Assembly: GCA_050249955.1 (NCBI GenBank)
Contig: JBFWPN010000014.1
Span: 1 to 64,000, forward strand
Source of the DNA: CAVVIG01 sp050249955
GTDB lineage: Bacteria > Acidobacteriota > Vicinamibacteria > Vicinamibacterales > CAVVIG01
DNA: 64,000 nucleotides
Direction of reading: 5' to 3'
Shown: positions 42,397-55,305 of the stretch, piece by piece
How the letters are laid out: each line of letters starts with the position of its first letter
Numbering within the stretch: position 1 is the stretch's first letter
Translations under genes and position numbers: made by a program
Notes under the pieces: model-generated
The model's input: the letters and a program-made list of their open reading frames with translations, nothing else
What the model was told of the DNA's origin: nothing
The model's database searches: none

Positions 42397-43272
42397 ATGC
42401 GGATCCTGCGTTTCACGCTGTTTACACTCCTCCTCGGCGCGGCCGCCTGCAGCAAGCTCGGACTCGGCGACGACTCCGGCAGTCCCACCGCGCCAAGCGG
42501 GCCGCCTGCCGCGGGATCGGCCATCGTCTACTCGGCCGTCGGCGCCAGCGACGTCCTGGGCATCGGGTCGACGAGCCCCTGCTTCCTCTTCGAGGACTGC
42601 AACGGCACCGGCTACGTGTGGGTGGCGGCCCGGCAGCTTCGGGGCCAGGGCTACACGGTCACGGTCGGCAGCCTTGGCATCCCGGCCGCCGTGATCAGCC
42701 GCGGATTCCAGGATCTGGGCGTGCAGAACGGCCGGACCATCGGCGGGAACCTGATCGAGCAGGAGATGCCGTTCGTGCGGAACAACGCGAACCTGGTGAC
42801 GGTGTTCACCGGCGCCAACGACGTCAACACGATCACGGCGGCCCTGGGAAACGGGGCTGGCGGGAGCAACCCGACCGCCTATATCGACGACAAGGTGACC
42901 GCCTTCGGCAACGACATGGCCACGCTCATCAGCGGCATCCGCGCACGGGCCGCCTCGGCGCGGATCGTGGTCGTCAACCTGCCGAACATGGCGGCGCTCC
43001 CCTACCTGGCGTCGGCGTCGCTGGCACAGAAGCAGGCGGCCCAGCGGCTGTCCGTGCGCATGACGACGAATGCAATCAATACGCTGCAGGGTGTCGCGGT
43101 CATCGATCTGATGTGCGACTCACGGGTCTACCAGTCCAACTTCTTCTCCTCGGACGGCTTCCATCCGAACGACAACGGCTACTCCATCCTCGGCGCTGAA
43201 GTGGCGCGCGCGTTCACCAGCAGCTCGTATCCGGCGCCCCGGAACAGCTGTTCACAGATGAGCCTCTTCTGA
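42397..43272 (+). CDS. SGNH/GDSL-type hydrolase lipoprotein
   Basis: A 291-residue esterase-like lipoprotein. Lipoprotein signal MRILRFTLFTLLLGAAACS. SGNH blocks: I VYSAVGASDVLGIG (nucleophile Ser in GASD), III TVFTGANDVNTI (Asn) and V SSDGFHPNDNGYSIL (Asp-x-x-His). It probably deacylates lipids or polysaccharides outside the cytoplasm. An earlier in-frame ATG at 42379 would lengthen the N-terminus by six residues. It is followed after 3 nt by the Nudix gene on the same strand. Confidence 0.88.
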   Translation: MRILRFTLFTLLLGAAACSKLGLGDDSGSPTAPSGPPAAGSAIVYSAVGASDVLGIGSTSPCFLFEDCNGTGYVWVAARQLRGQGYTVTVGSLGIPAAVISRGFQDLGVQNGRTIGGNLIEQEMPFVRNNANLVTVFTGANDVNTITAALGNGAGGSNPTAYIDDKVTAFGNDMATLISGIRARAASARIVVVNLPNMAALPYLASASLAQKQAAQRLSVRMTTNAINTLQGVAVIDLMCDSRVYQSNFFSSDGFHPNDNGYSILGAEVARAFTSSSYPAPRNSCSQMSLF

Positions 43273-43275
43273 TCG

Positions 43276-43917
43276 GTGACGCACGCGGACCTGATCCACC
43301 AGCTGGCATCGACGCTGCGCCGCCCCCTTCCGGGCGTGGACGCGCAGGCACGCATGGCGCCGGTGCCACGGGGTGGATGGCCGGACGCATTCGATCCCTC
43401 ACGGCTCCGCCACGCGGCGGGGCTCGTGCTCCTCGTGCCGGTGGACGACACGCCGCACCTCGTCCTCACCGTCCGCTCGACGCGGGTCCGCCATGCGGGG
43501 CAGGTCTCGTTTCCGGGCGGAGTGGTGGAACCGGGTGAAAGCCTCGAAGACGCGGCCCTGCGTGAAGCGCGCGAGGAGATCGCCTGCGATACCGGGGCCG
43601 TCCGCCTGCTCGGCGCGTTGACTCCCATCGACATCCCGGTCAGCGGCTTCCGGCTGCATCCCATCGTGGCGGCGCTGGACACCCGGCCGGCGCTCACGCC
43701 GGCCGACGATGAGGTGGCCCGGATCGTCGAGGTGCCGCTCCCCGCACTGCTCGATCCACGCGTCCTCACGACCCGACCCATGCAGCGCGGCACGGTCTCG
43801 CTCACCGCACCGGCCTTCGACACCCATGGCCTCGTCATCTGGGGCGCAACAGCCATGGTGCTGGCTGAGTTCCTGACGCTGCTGGGGTGGCCTGGGCCTG
43901 AAGAGTGGCGATCCTGA
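43276..43917 (+). CDS. Nudix hydrolase, CoA pyrophosphatase type
   Basis: A 213-residue Nudix enzyme. The Nudix box is GGVVEPGESLEDAALREAREEIACD, preceded by VSFP and HAGQ; this arrangement (RVRHAGQVSFPGG) is the signature of CoA-hydrolysing NUDT7/YeaB-type enzymes. The glutamates REAREE bind Mg2+. It cleaves CoA or acyl-CoA to phosphopantetheine and 3',5'-ADP. GTG start 3 nt after the SGNH gene, so likely translated from the same mRNA. Confidence 0.9.
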   Translation: MTHADLIHQLASTLRRPLPGVDAQARMAPVPRGGWPDAFDPSRLRHAAGLVLLVPVDDTPHLVLTVRSTRVRHAGQVSFPGGVVEPGESLEDAALREAREEIACDTGAVRLLGALTPIDIPVSGFRLHPIVAALDTRPALTPADDEVARIVEVPLPALLDPRVLTTRPMQRGTVSLTAPAFDTHGLVIWGATAMVLAEFLTLLGWPGPEEWRS

Positions 43918-44144
43918 TTTCGTGCAGATCGTGCACAGATCGAGGATCACACGTGGCAGTTTTGGAAAATTTACGACAAAACTGGCGCTATTTTCTTGCA
44001 CAACATGCACGACGTTGGAATAATGCAGAAAACTGAACGGCGGTCGTGTCCTTCACGCTAGGATTCGTGCAGGCTGCGGCAGTCCTGTCAGTCAGCATTC
44101 ATTCCTGAATTTCCGTTCGTAGACACCACAAGAAGGGGGACGCG
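43918..44144 (+). promoter_or_regulatory. glnN promoter region
   Basis: This 227-bp, relatively AT-rich intergenic stretch contains a good sigma70-type promoter, TTGCAC (43996-44001), 17 bp, AATAAT (44019-44024), giving a leader of about 110 nt. Upstream, GTGCA-gatcg-TGCAC (43922-43936) is a perfect inverted repeat, and related GTGCA/TGCAC words recur at 43996-44010 and 44067. These could be binding sites for a nitrogen or other regulator. No good sigma54 -24/-12 pair was seen. Confidence 0.55.
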
Positions 44145-46316
<2,172 letters not shown>

Positions 46317-46323
46317 GCAGCCA

Positions 46324-46344
46324 GAAGTTCGAAGTCAGAACGGA
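46324..46344 (+). repeat. Heptamer microrepeat before the glnN terminator
   Basis: Three consecutive 7-mers, GAAGTTC, GAAGTCA and GAACGGA, in the same family as the units at 30115-30149. Confidence 0.55.
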
Positions 46345-46380
46345 AAAGGGCGCTGCGGATCACCGCAGCGCCCTTTTTCC
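46344..46380 (+). terminator. Rho-independent terminator of glnN
   Basis: AAAAGGGCGCTGCGG (46344-46358), loop ATCA, CCGCAGCGCCCTTTTT (46363-46378). A long perfect stem followed by T5. Symmetrical, so it can also stop transcripts arriving from the minus strand. Confidence 0.93.
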
Positions 46381-46394
46381 GTTCACGCTGTCTT

Positions 46395-46422
46395 CCACTT
46401 CCGAGTTCTGACTTCTGAGTTC
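46395..46422 (-). repeat. Heptamer microrepeat after the glnN terminator
   Basis: On the minus strand four consecutive 7-mers: GAACTCA, GAAGTCA, GAACTCG, GAAGTGG. They form a loose inverted arrangement with 46324-46344 around the terminator. Confidence 0.65.
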
Positions 46423-46439
46423 GAACGTCGGAACGGCCC

Positions 46440-47021
46440 CTATCTCATGCGCTTCAGCGTCGCCACGTCGATGCTGCACGAGACCGTGCCTTCCTTGCCG
46501 ACCATGTCCAGCGTGATCGGGGCGGTCGGCGCGAACGCGGGGAAGTCGAAAGTGAAGCGCCTCGTCGACAGTTCCCGCGCAGTCGGCGTCACCGGCTTGC
46601 CACCGCGCTTCAGCACGAAGTCGGTGAACGTGTTCTTCGAGCCCCGCACCGGGGTGATGCCAACGGTGATGCGCGTACGCTGCGCCTCGGCATAGTTCGG
46701 CGTCGGCGCCGGCTGCTTCTGGCTCACCACCCGCCACACCTCGTACGCCACCGACTTGTACGGCGTGTACATCGCCAGCTCGAAGTCGGGGTTCTTGCAG
46801 AGGCCGGTATCCCAGAACACGCAGGCCGGGTTGCCCCCCTGCTTGCCGCACTCGATCGCGTGGTAGTAGCTCTCGGCGTTGATCGGCTGGATGCCCTTCT
46901 CCCAGGGTGGTGGCGTTCCCGCCGGCAGCGTCGCCTTCACCGCGGTCTGCGCCGCCGCCATCGATCCGCACACCGCCACGCCGCCCACCATGACGGCGAA
47001 TACCCGCGCCCACCGCGTCAT
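46440..47021 (-). CDS. Exported protein of unknown function (gluconate-type beta domain)
   Basis: A 193-residue protein with a signal peptide (about 1-24, ending MAAAQ). It is not assigned to a named family. Notable are IECGKQGGNPACVFWDTGLCKNPDFELAMYTPYKSVAYEVW, with three cysteines, and a C-terminal VGKEGTVSCSIDVATL with a fourth; these could form disulfides in the periplasm. It lies 28 nt downstream of the small cytochrome gene on the same strand, so the two are probably cotranscribed. Confidence 0.7.
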   Translation of the reverse strand: MTRWARVFAVMVGGVAVCGSMAAAQTAVKATLPAGTPPPWEKGIQPINAESYYHAIECGKQGGNPACVFWDTGLCKNPDFELAMYTPYKSVAYEVWRVVSQKQPAPTPNYAEAQRTRITVGITPVRGSKNTFTDFVLKRGGKPVTPTARELSTRRFTFDFPAFAPTAPITLDMVGKEGTVSCSIDVATLKRMR

Positions 47022-47049
47022 CGCATCAGCCCTCTCGTGAGTGCCGGCC

Positions 47050-47547
47050 CTACTTGGCGCAGCGGGGGTCGGCCGCCTGAATCTGTGCAATCCGCTCCTC
47101 GGTGAGCGGAACGTTCGCGCAGCCGCCGCTGGCGCACACGTAGTCGCTTTTCGCGCCCGAGTGGCAGCTCTGGCAGGTGCCCAGCGGATTGCCCGCCTCC
47201 ATGCCCCGCGCACGCACGGTCGTCCCCTGCGGCGTCACGGCAAGGGCGAAGTACTCCCAGCCGTTGCTCTGCGGGAATGCGCCCGCGGCGCGCTTCACCA
47301 TGGCCTCGCCGGGAATCATCCGGATGATCGTGCCTTCCGGGTAGTTCGCCGAGCGGGTCTCGTACGCCTTGACAGCGTCCTTCAGCTTCGCCGCATCCGG
47401 GTGCTGCACGAAGGAGTGGCCGATCTTCGTCCCGTTCGCGATGCACGCCATGATCTCTGGCGGCACGTCCTGGGCCGTGACCACGGCGGTGACAGCGGGG
47501 AGCGCGGCAACGACAAGCGCGGTGGCGATTCGGCGGAGATTCAGCAT
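47050..47547 (-). CDS. Exported small protein with one c-type heme site
   Basis: A 165-residue protein with a signal peptide (LVVAALPAVTAVVTAQ). Residues 30-110 are a cytochrome P460-like or unknown fold (YPEGTIIRMIPGEAMVKRAAGAF, NGWEYFALAV). One CxxCH heme c motif (CQSCH) lies at about 126, followed by CASGGCAN. It is probably a periplasmic electron carrier or gas-binding cytochrome. Upstream of and cotranscribed with the 193-residue exported protein. Confidence 0.78.
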   Translation of the reverse strand: MLNLRRIATALVVAALPAVTAVVTAQDVPPEIMACIANGTKIGHSFVQHPDAAKLKDAVKAYETRSANYPEGTIIRMIPGEAMVKRAAGAFPQSNGWEYFALAVTPQGTTVRARGMEAGNPLGTCQSCHSGAKSDYVCASGGCANVPLTEERIAQIQAADPRCAK

Positions 47548-47724
47548 GGTTCGACAGCATACAGGAACCCCGCCCCGACAGCGACCCCGTTGGCGCACAT
47601 CCCCCGGGGTTCGCCATTCGCCGGGTGCCAGCCGTCACTCACCGAATCGGCGAACGGCGCCCCATCTCCCTGACTACAGTGCACCCATCGCGACCGCACG
47701 TGGGCGGTTGCACTGGACAAGGCG

Positions 47725-47931
47725 ATGAGCAAGGGCAACGTAGTCCTCACGACGGTGGCGGCCACAGGGATGGCCTGTGTCGTCGTCGCGGCCATCTGCG
47801 CGTGGACACTGGTCACCGACCCGGCCGGACTGCTCCCGGTGGCTACCGACAGGGGCGCTTCCCTCGTCTCCCTGGTGGCGCGCACGGTGATTCAGGCCGC
47901 GTCGATGCTGCTGGCCTGGCTCGGGTGGTAG
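47725..47931 (+). CDS. Small two-helix membrane protein
   Basis: A 68-residue hydrophobic protein with two predicted membrane helices (about 8-30 and 48-66) and no recognisable domain. Start ATG at 47725 follows AAGG. It is 13 nt before the first LiaF-like gene on the same strand, so it is likely the first gene of that operon. Confidence 0.55.
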   Translation: MSKGNVVLTTVAATGMACVVVAAICAWTLVTDPAGLLPVATDRGASLVSLVARTVIQAASMLLAWLGW

Positions 47932-47944
47932 AAGGACCTGCACA

Positions 47945-48808
47945 ATGGCTGAGATGAAGATCAGCGCGGCATTCGGACACGACGATGGCGACGACCCGCG
48001 GCGACTGGGACCCATGGTCGTCGGCGGGCTTCTCGTGGGCATCGGCGCCGTGATGCTGGCGGAGCGGATGAACGCGCTGCCGGAGGGCTGGCGCGCCATG
48101 GTCTGGCCGATCCTGCTGATGACGTACGGCGTGGCCCGCCTGCTCCAGCCCGCCCGACGCGGGCGTCGCGGACTGTTCTTCGTGCTGGCCGGCGCCTGGT
48201 GGCTGGCCGGACTCGCAGGCTGGCTCGCCCTCGACCAGACCTGGCCCCTCCTCATCGTCGCCTTCGGTGCCAGCGTGGTGATGGAGGCGCTGACCGCCAT
48301 GCCGGGCGTGCCGTCGGGCGCATTCCCGCGGCGTCACTCCGGGGCCATGTCCTGGGTGCTCGTGGCCATCCTCGTGGGCGCGTTCCTGAGTGGAGGAGGC
48401 GGCCACGCCTGGTCGACGAGGACGGAGGACGCCGTCGGCTCCACGCGCATGATCGCGGTGGCGAGCCGTGGCGACCACCACGTGCCGCCCGGCGCCTTCC
48501 GCTCGGCCGAGGTCGTGACGGTCGCCGGCAGGAACGAGATCGACCTGCGGGAGGTCGGCCCGACGACGCCGAACGCTGTCACAATCGACGGCCTGACGAC
48601 GATGGGAGCCACGGTGATTCGTGTCCCACCGGAGTGGGATGTCGACCTGAAGGCCCTGGCCGTCTTTGGCCAGGCCACCGATGCGCGCCCGAGGCGACCC
48701 GCGTCAGCCGCAGACGACGCGGCCACGCAGGCGCCGACGGCCCGGCCGCGCGTGCGCCTGACCGTTCGAGGTGCCGTCATCATGGGCCGGCTCGTCGTCA
48801 CTTCGTAA
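47945..48808 (+). CDS. LiaF-like membrane protein 1
   Basis: A 287-residue protein. The N-terminal half has four to five transmembrane helices arranged as in LiaF/DUF5668 proteins (VVGGLLVGIGAVMLAERMN, WRAMVWPILLMTYGVARLL, LFFVLAGAWWLAGLAGW). The C-terminal half is a soluble beta-solenoid-like domain (RMIAVASRGDHHVPPGAFRSAEVVTVAGRNEIDLREV, TMGATVIRVPPEWDVDLKALAVFGQ) like LiaF_C/toastrack domains. In Firmicutes LiaF represses the LiaSR envelope-stress system. Seven nt before the second LiaF-like gene. Confidence 0.8.
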   Translation: MAEMKISAAFGHDDGDDPRRLGPMVVGGLLVGIGAVMLAERMNALPEGWRAMVWPILLMTYGVARLLQPARRGRRGLFFVLAGAWWLAGLAGWLALDQTWPLLIVAFGASVVMEALTAMPGVPSGAFPRRHSGAMSWVLVAILVGAFLSGGGGHAWSTRTEDAVGSTRMIAVASRGDHHVPPGAFRSAEVVTVAGRNEIDLREVGPTTPNAVTIDGLTTMGATVIRVPPEWDVDLKALAVFGQATDARPRRPASAADDAATQAPTARPRVRLTVRGAVIMGRLVVTS

Positions 48809-48814
48809 CCCGGG

Positions 48815-49588
48815 ATGGATAGGGACCCCATGCACTCGCCCCGCATCGACACGTCACAGGCAGTGACGCCGCGCGTCCTGGTAGGCATCGGCCTGATGGT
48901 CGTCGGCGTGCTCCTGTTCCTGGATCGGATCGGCCTGTTCGATGCCGGCACCGTGCTCAGGCTGTGGCCGGTCATCCTGATTGCGGTCGGCGTGCAGCAA
49001 CTGGTCGCGGCGCGTCGCGACGACCCCTCAGGGTCACGCCTGAACGTGGTCGGCCTGATCTGGATCGGGCTCGGCGTGCTGTTCCTCCTGAACAGCCTCG
49101 GCATCACGCGGACGAGCGTGTTCGACCTGCTCTGGCCGGCGCTGCTGATCGGCATCGGCGTGCGGCTGCTGACGCGTGGCGGAAGGACAGCGCGCCTGGG
49201 TACGGCTGATGGGACCGCGCCGTCGAAGGACTCCGGACCGGTGATCGCCGTGCTGGGCGGGGTGAAGCGCGTGAGCTCGGCCGAGGGGCTGGACGGACTG
49301 GACGTCACCGTCTTCATGGGAGGGGCGCAGCTCGACTACCGTGCGGCGCGGCTGGCGTCCGGCCAGGAGATTGTGACCGACGTGGTGGCGGTGATGGGCG
49401 GGTGCGAGATCTTCGTGCCGTCGCACTGGCTGGTGTCGGCGCCGATCACGACCGTGCTCGGCGGCATCGACGACAAGCGGCCGACGACCTCGCCATCGAT
49501 TCTCGACGCGAGCGTGGCGCCGGGTCCCCCGCCGCGGCTGGTGCTGCGCGGGCTGCTGATCATGGGCGGCATCACCATCCGGAGCTGA
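48815..49588 (+). CDS. LiaF-like membrane protein 2
   Basis: A 257-residue paralog of the preceding protein with four helices (VLVGIGLMVVGVLLFLDRIG, VLRLWPVILIAVGVQQLVA, VVGLIWIGLGVLFLLNSLG, VFDLLWPALLIGIGVRLL). It has a LiaF_C-type domain (VIAVLGGVKRVSSAEGLDGLDVTVFMGGAQLDYRAA, VAVMGGCEIFVPSHWLV, LRGLLIMGGITI). The repeated VMGG/VLGG strands fit the solenoid. TGATG overlap with the histidine kinase gene indicates translational coupling. It is probably a membrane sensor or brake for the downstream kinase. An alternative start is at 48830. Confidence 0.83.
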   Translation: MDRDPMHSPRIDTSQAVTPRVLVGIGLMVVGVLLFLDRIGLFDAGTVLRLWPVILIAVGVQQLVAARRDDPSGSRLNVVGLIWIGLGVLFLLNSLGITRTSVFDLLWPALLIGIGVRLLTRGGRTARLGTADGTAPSKDSGPVIAVLGGVKRVSSAEGLDGLDVTVFMGGAQLDYRAARLASGQEIVTDVVAVMGGCEIFVPSHWLVSAPITTVLGGIDDKRPTTSPSILDASVAPGPPPRLVLRGLLIMGGITIRS

Positions 49589-50643
49589 TGCACCCGATCC
49601 TCGCGCGGCTCGAGCGGCTGGCGGTCTACCTGGGGACCTGGCTCGCCGGCACGCTGCTCATCTCGATGCTGCTGGTCGGCCAGGGCGCCGAGGCGGTGGA
49701 CGCCTATCTCCTGGTGGTGCCCACCTTCCTGGCGTATGCCTTCGTCTGCCTCTCCGCGTGGTACGTGTGCCAGGCGCTTCCCGCTACGAGCGCCGGTCTG
49801 TCGGCCGTGCTCGCGGCGTCGGTGGCCGCCTCGGTGTCTGGGGGCGTGCTCTGGCTCGGGCTGTCGGTGGCCTGGCGGGCGGTGCTGACGGTGCTGGCTC
49901 CGGCGAACAAGGATCTGCCCTCGCTCCGCGGACAGGAGCCGTTCCTGTTCGCGGTGGCGGTGGTGCTGTACCTGCTGTCGCTTGCCGTCTACCACGTGCT
50001 CCTGGCCTACGATGCCGCGCGCGAAGCGGAGGCACAGCGGCTCGAGTTCCAGGTGCTGACGCGGGAGGCGGAGCTGCGGGCCTTGCGCGCCCAGCTCAAC
50101 CCGCATTTCCTCTACAACAGCCTGAACTCGATCAGTGCGCTCACGTCGTCCGACCCCGCGGGGGCACGCCGGATGTGCGTGCTGCTGGGTGACTTCCTTC
50201 GGAGCACGCTGAAGGTGAGCGCGCTCGACCGGGTGACGCTGCTCCAGGAGCTGTCGCTGGTGGATGCCTTCCTGGCAATCGAGCAGGTGCGCTTCGGCGA
50301 TCGCCTCGCCGTTTCGCGCACGATCGACGAGACCGCGACCGCGTGCCGCGTGCCGCCGCTGGTGCTGCAGCCGCTCGTGGAGAATGCGATCCAGCACGGC
50401 ATTGCCGGGTTGATCGAAGGCGGCACGATCACGCTCACCGCCTCGCGTCAGGGTTCGCGGCTCAGCGTGCGGGTCGAGAACCCGCGCGACCCGGACGTGC
50501 CCCCCAGGCACCGCGGCGGTGTCGGACTCGAGAACGTCCGGCGGCGGGTGCAGACGGCGTTCGCCGACCGCGGGCACGTGGAGGCGGTCGCCGACGCGCA
50601 CGCCTTCCGCGTGGAGCTCAACCTGCCTGCTGAAGAGGAGTGA
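49588..50643 (+). CDS. LytS-type sensor histidine kinase
   Basis: A 351-residue kinase. Four transmembrane helices occupy residues 1-145. Then comes a His_kinase (LytS/YehU) domain with the phospho-acceptor motif LRAQLNPHFLYNSLNSISAL (His about 171) and a HATPase_c domain (VPPLVLQPLVENAIQHGI with the N-box, GGVGLENVRRR as G-box). It lacks a recognisable periplasmic sensing domain, so signal input probably comes through the LiaF-like partners. Overlaps the LiaF-like gene by one base; the response regulator follows after 6 nt. Confidence 0.93.
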   Translation: MHPILARLERLAVYLGTWLAGTLLISMLLVGQGAEAVDAYLLVVPTFLAYAFVCLSAWYVCQALPATSAGLSAVLAASVAASVSGGVLWLGLSVAWRAVLTVLAPANKDLPSLRGQEPFLFAVAVVLYLLSLAVYHVLLAYDAAREAEAQRLEFQVLTREAELRALRAQLNPHFLYNSLNSISALTSSDPAGARRMCVLLGDFLRSTLKVSALDRVTLLQELSLVDAFLAIEQVRFGDRLAVSRTIDETATACRVPPLVLQPLVENAIQHGIAGLIEGGTITLTASRQGSRLSVRVENPRDPDVPPRHRGGVGLENVRRRVQTAFADRGHVEAVADAHAFRVELNLPAEEE

Positions 50644-50649
50644 CCCGTC

Positions 50650-51414
50650 GTGCCATCGACCGCCGACCCCACCCTGCGCATTGCCATCGTCGATGACGAA
50701 CTGCTTGCGCGCGCGGTCGTCCGCGAGCACCTGGCGCAGATCCCCGGCGTGGAGATCGTGGCGGAATGTGCAAATGGCTTCGAGGCCGTGAAGGCGGTGG
50801 CGGAGCTCGCGCCCGATCTGCTGCTGCTCGACGTGCAGATGCCGAAGCTGAACGGCTTCGAGGTGCTGGAACTGGTCGGGCGTGACGTGGCGGTGATCTT
50901 CACGACCGCGCACGACGAGTACGCCATCCGTGCGTTCGAGGTCCACGCGGTGGACTACCTGCTCAAGCCGTTCGGGGCCGATCGGCTCGCCGAGGCGGTG
51001 GCGCGCGCGCGGGAGCGGCTGCAGCGTCGCGAACCGGCGGCGGCCCGCGCCATCGCGGCCTCAGCCGCCCCACCGACCGGACCGCCCCCCCGTGTGCTGG
51101 TGCGCGACGGTGGACGGGTTCACGTGATTCCGGTGGCGCAGATCGACTTCATCCAGGCGCAGGACGACTACGTGGCGTACGCCGCGGGCGGCCGCCAGTA
51201 CCTGAAGGAACAGACCCTCGCCGACGTCGAGGAGACGCTGGGTGCGTCGCGCTTCGTGCGCGTGCACCGCTCGTACATCATCAACCTCGATCGGCTGTCG
51301 GGGGTCGAGCTGGATGCGCGGGAGAACCGGGTGGCCGTGCTGACGACGGGCGACCGGATCCCCGTGAGCCGCAGCGGGCACGCGCGGCTCACGGAGAGGC
51401 TGGGAACGGCGTAG
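50650..51414 (+). CDS. LytTR-family response regulator
   Basis: A 254-residue regulator: receiver domain about 10-125 (IAIVDDELLAR, phospho-acceptor Asp in LLLLDVQMPKLNG, FTTAHDEYA, DYLLKPF) and LytTR DNA-binding domain about 150-250 (VHVIPVAQIDFIQAQDDYVAYAA, SRFVRVHRSYIINLDRLSGVE). GTG start 6 nt after the kinase gene; the two form a LytS/LytR two-component pair. Target genes are unknown; LytTR dimers bind paired direct repeats. Confidence 0.94.
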   Translation: MPSTADPTLRIAIVDDELLARAVVREHLAQIPGVEIVAECANGFEAVKAVAELAPDLLLLDVQMPKLNGFEVLELVGRDVAVIFTTAHDEYAIRAFEVHAVDYLLKPFGADRLAEAVARARERLQRREPAAARAIAASAAPPTGPPPRVLVRDGGRVHVIPVAQIDFIQAQDDYVAYAAGGRQYLKEQTLADVEETLGASRFVRVHRSYIINLDRLSGVELDARENRVAVLTTGDRIPVSRSGHARLTERLGTA

Positions 51415-51420
51415 CGGCGC

Positions 51421-51437
51421 CTGACGGGCCTCGTCAG
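51421..51437. terminator. Hairpin between convergent lytTR and leuB genes
   Basis: CTGACG-ggcct-CGTCAG lies in the 19-nt gap and overlaps the leuB stop codon. Short stem, no T-tract. Confidence 0.35.
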
Positions 51438-52522
51438 AGGTTTGCGAGGATGGCGTCGCCCATGCCCGCGGTGCCGACCTTCGTGGCCCCCGGAGTCATG
51501 ATGTCGCCCGTGCGGATGCCGCCGTCCACCGCCTTTGCCACCGCCGCCTCGATGGCGCTGGCCGCCTCGAGCTCGTTGAACGAGAAGCGCAGCATGAGTG
51601 CGGCCGAGAGGATCTGCGCGATCGGGTTCGCGATCCCCTTGCCCGCAATGTCCGGCGCGGTACCACCCGCCGGCTCGTAGAGGCCGAACGACCCTTCCGC
51701 GAGGCTCGCCGACGGGAGCAGTCCCATCGACCCGGTGAGCATGGCGCACTCGTCCGACAGGATGTCGCCGAACATGTTGCCGCACAGCATCACGTCGAAC
51801 TGGTGCGGGTTCTTCACGAGCTGCATTGCGGCGTTGTCCACGTACATGTGCGACAGCGCGACGTCGGGATACTCCCTGCCGACGGCGGTGACGATCTCGC
51901 GCCAGAAGACCATGCTGGTGAGCACGTTCGCCTTGTCGATGGAGATGACGCTGCTGCGCCGCGTGCGTGCCGCCTGGAACGCCTTGTGGGCAATGCGCTC
52001 GACCTGCTTGCGCGAGTACTCCTTGGTATCCCACGCGCGCTCGGTCGGTCCGCTTCCCTCGCGACCCTTGCCGTCCGGGCGCTGGGCGAAGTACGCCCCG
52101 CCGGTCAGCTCGCGCACCACGAGGATGTCGAACCCGTCGCCGACGATGTCGGCCCGCAGCGGGCAGGCAGAGGTGAGCGCCTTGTAGACCCGCGCCGGCC
52201 GGAAGTTGCAGTAGAGGTCGAAGTGCTTCCGCAGCGGCAGGAGGGACCCGCGCTCGGGCTGCCTCTCCGGCGGCAGCGACTCCCACTTCGGTCCGCCGAC
52301 CGACCCGAAGAGGATCGCCTGGCTCTCCTCGCACGCCTTCAGCGTGGCAGCGGGCAGCGCCTCGCCATGGTTGTCGATGGCAATGCCGCCAACGTCCATC
52401 GGCCGCCACTTCGCCGCGAAGCCGAACTTCGCGCCGGCGGCGTCGACGACGCGCAGAGCCTGCTGCATGACTTCGGGACCGATGCCATCACCGGCCAGGA
52501 CTGCAATCTCGTAGTTGTTCAT
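51434..52522 (-). CDS. leuB: 3-isopropylmalate dehydrogenase
   Basis: A 362-residue isocitrate/isopropylmalate dehydrogenase family enzyme. IAVLAGDGIGPEVM begins the protein. PLRKHFDLYCNFRPARVYKALTS is the isopropylmalate-specific active-site helix, and LTGGAYFAQRPDGKG, VISIDKANVLTSMVFWREIV and GLYEPAGGTAPDIAGKGIANPIAQILS (NAD site) follow. It oxidises and decarboxylates 3-isopropylmalate in leucine synthesis. Other leu genes are not adjacent. ATG at 52522. Confidence 0.95.
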   Translation of the reverse strand: MNNYEIAVLAGDGIGPEVMQQALRVVDAAGAKFGFAAKWRPMDVGGIAIDNHGEALPAATLKACEESQAILFGSVGGPKWESLPPERQPERGSLLPLRKHFDLYCNFRPARVYKALTSACPLRADIVGDGFDILVVRELTGGAYFAQRPDGKGREGSGPTERAWDTKEYSRKQVERIAHKAFQAARTRRSSVISIDKANVLTSMVFWREIVTAVGREYPDVALSHMYVDNAAMQLVKNPHQFDVMLCGNMFGDILSDECAMLTGSMGLLPSASLAEGSFGLYEPAGGTAPDIAGKGIANPIAQILSAALMLRFSFNELEAASAIEAAVAKAVDGGIRTGDIMTPGATKVGTAGMGDAILANL

Positions 52523-52595
52523 TTCGTCTTCGCTGCCTTCGCGGGTCGCACACGCACCATGCGGGGCGTCATGCGTGTCAGAACGCAACGCGTCA

Positions 52596-52622
52596 ACGCG
52601 CAGGACGCGGAGAACGCGGAGC
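52596..52622 (+). repeat. Three 9-bp direct repeats upstream of leuB
   Basis: ACGCGCAGG, ACGCGGAGA and ACGCGGAGC in tandem, 74 bp upstream of the leuB start. Microsatellite-like intergenic repeat of unknown role. Confidence 0.5.
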
Positions 52623-52686
52623 AGATACCGGTTCAGTAACCTGCCTAGCGTAGTCTCTCCGCGCGGGCTCGGTCAAAACGGTGACA

Positions 52687-52704
52687 GGCCGCCTGAAGGC
52701 GGCC
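52687..52704. terminator. Intergenic hairpin GGCCGCC-TGAA-GGCGGCC
   Basis: A perfect stem-loop in the leuB/topoisomerase divergent intergenic region. Its loop region CCTGAAGG mirrors CCTTCAGG of the hairpin at 12136-12153. It lies upstream of both genes, so it is more likely a dispersed repeat than a terminator. Confidence 0.3.
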
Positions 52705-52801
52705 GCTGCGACTGCACAGCGCGGCCGATCGTAAGGGCGCCCTGGAGCGTGGCGAGACACGTCTGGGTTCTACAGTTGGCGATTCACATCTGCCTGACTG
52801 G

Positions 52802-52807
52802 TACAAT
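52802..52807 (+). promoter_or_regulatory. Candidate -10 box (TACAAT) of the topoisomerase A subunit gene
   Basis: TACAAT ends 8 nt before the GTG at 52816 with no Shine-Dalgarno between, pointing to a leaderless or nearly leaderless mRNA. Confidence 0.45.
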
Positions 52808-52815
52808 CACCGGCT

Positions 52816-55221
<2,406 letters not shown>

Positions 55222-55305
55222 CACGACAGGCACCATCACGGATTGGACGGCGGTTTCACGTCTCCGCGTTGGTGCTTGTCGAGCGCAGACGAGCGCTGGT
55301 GAACT

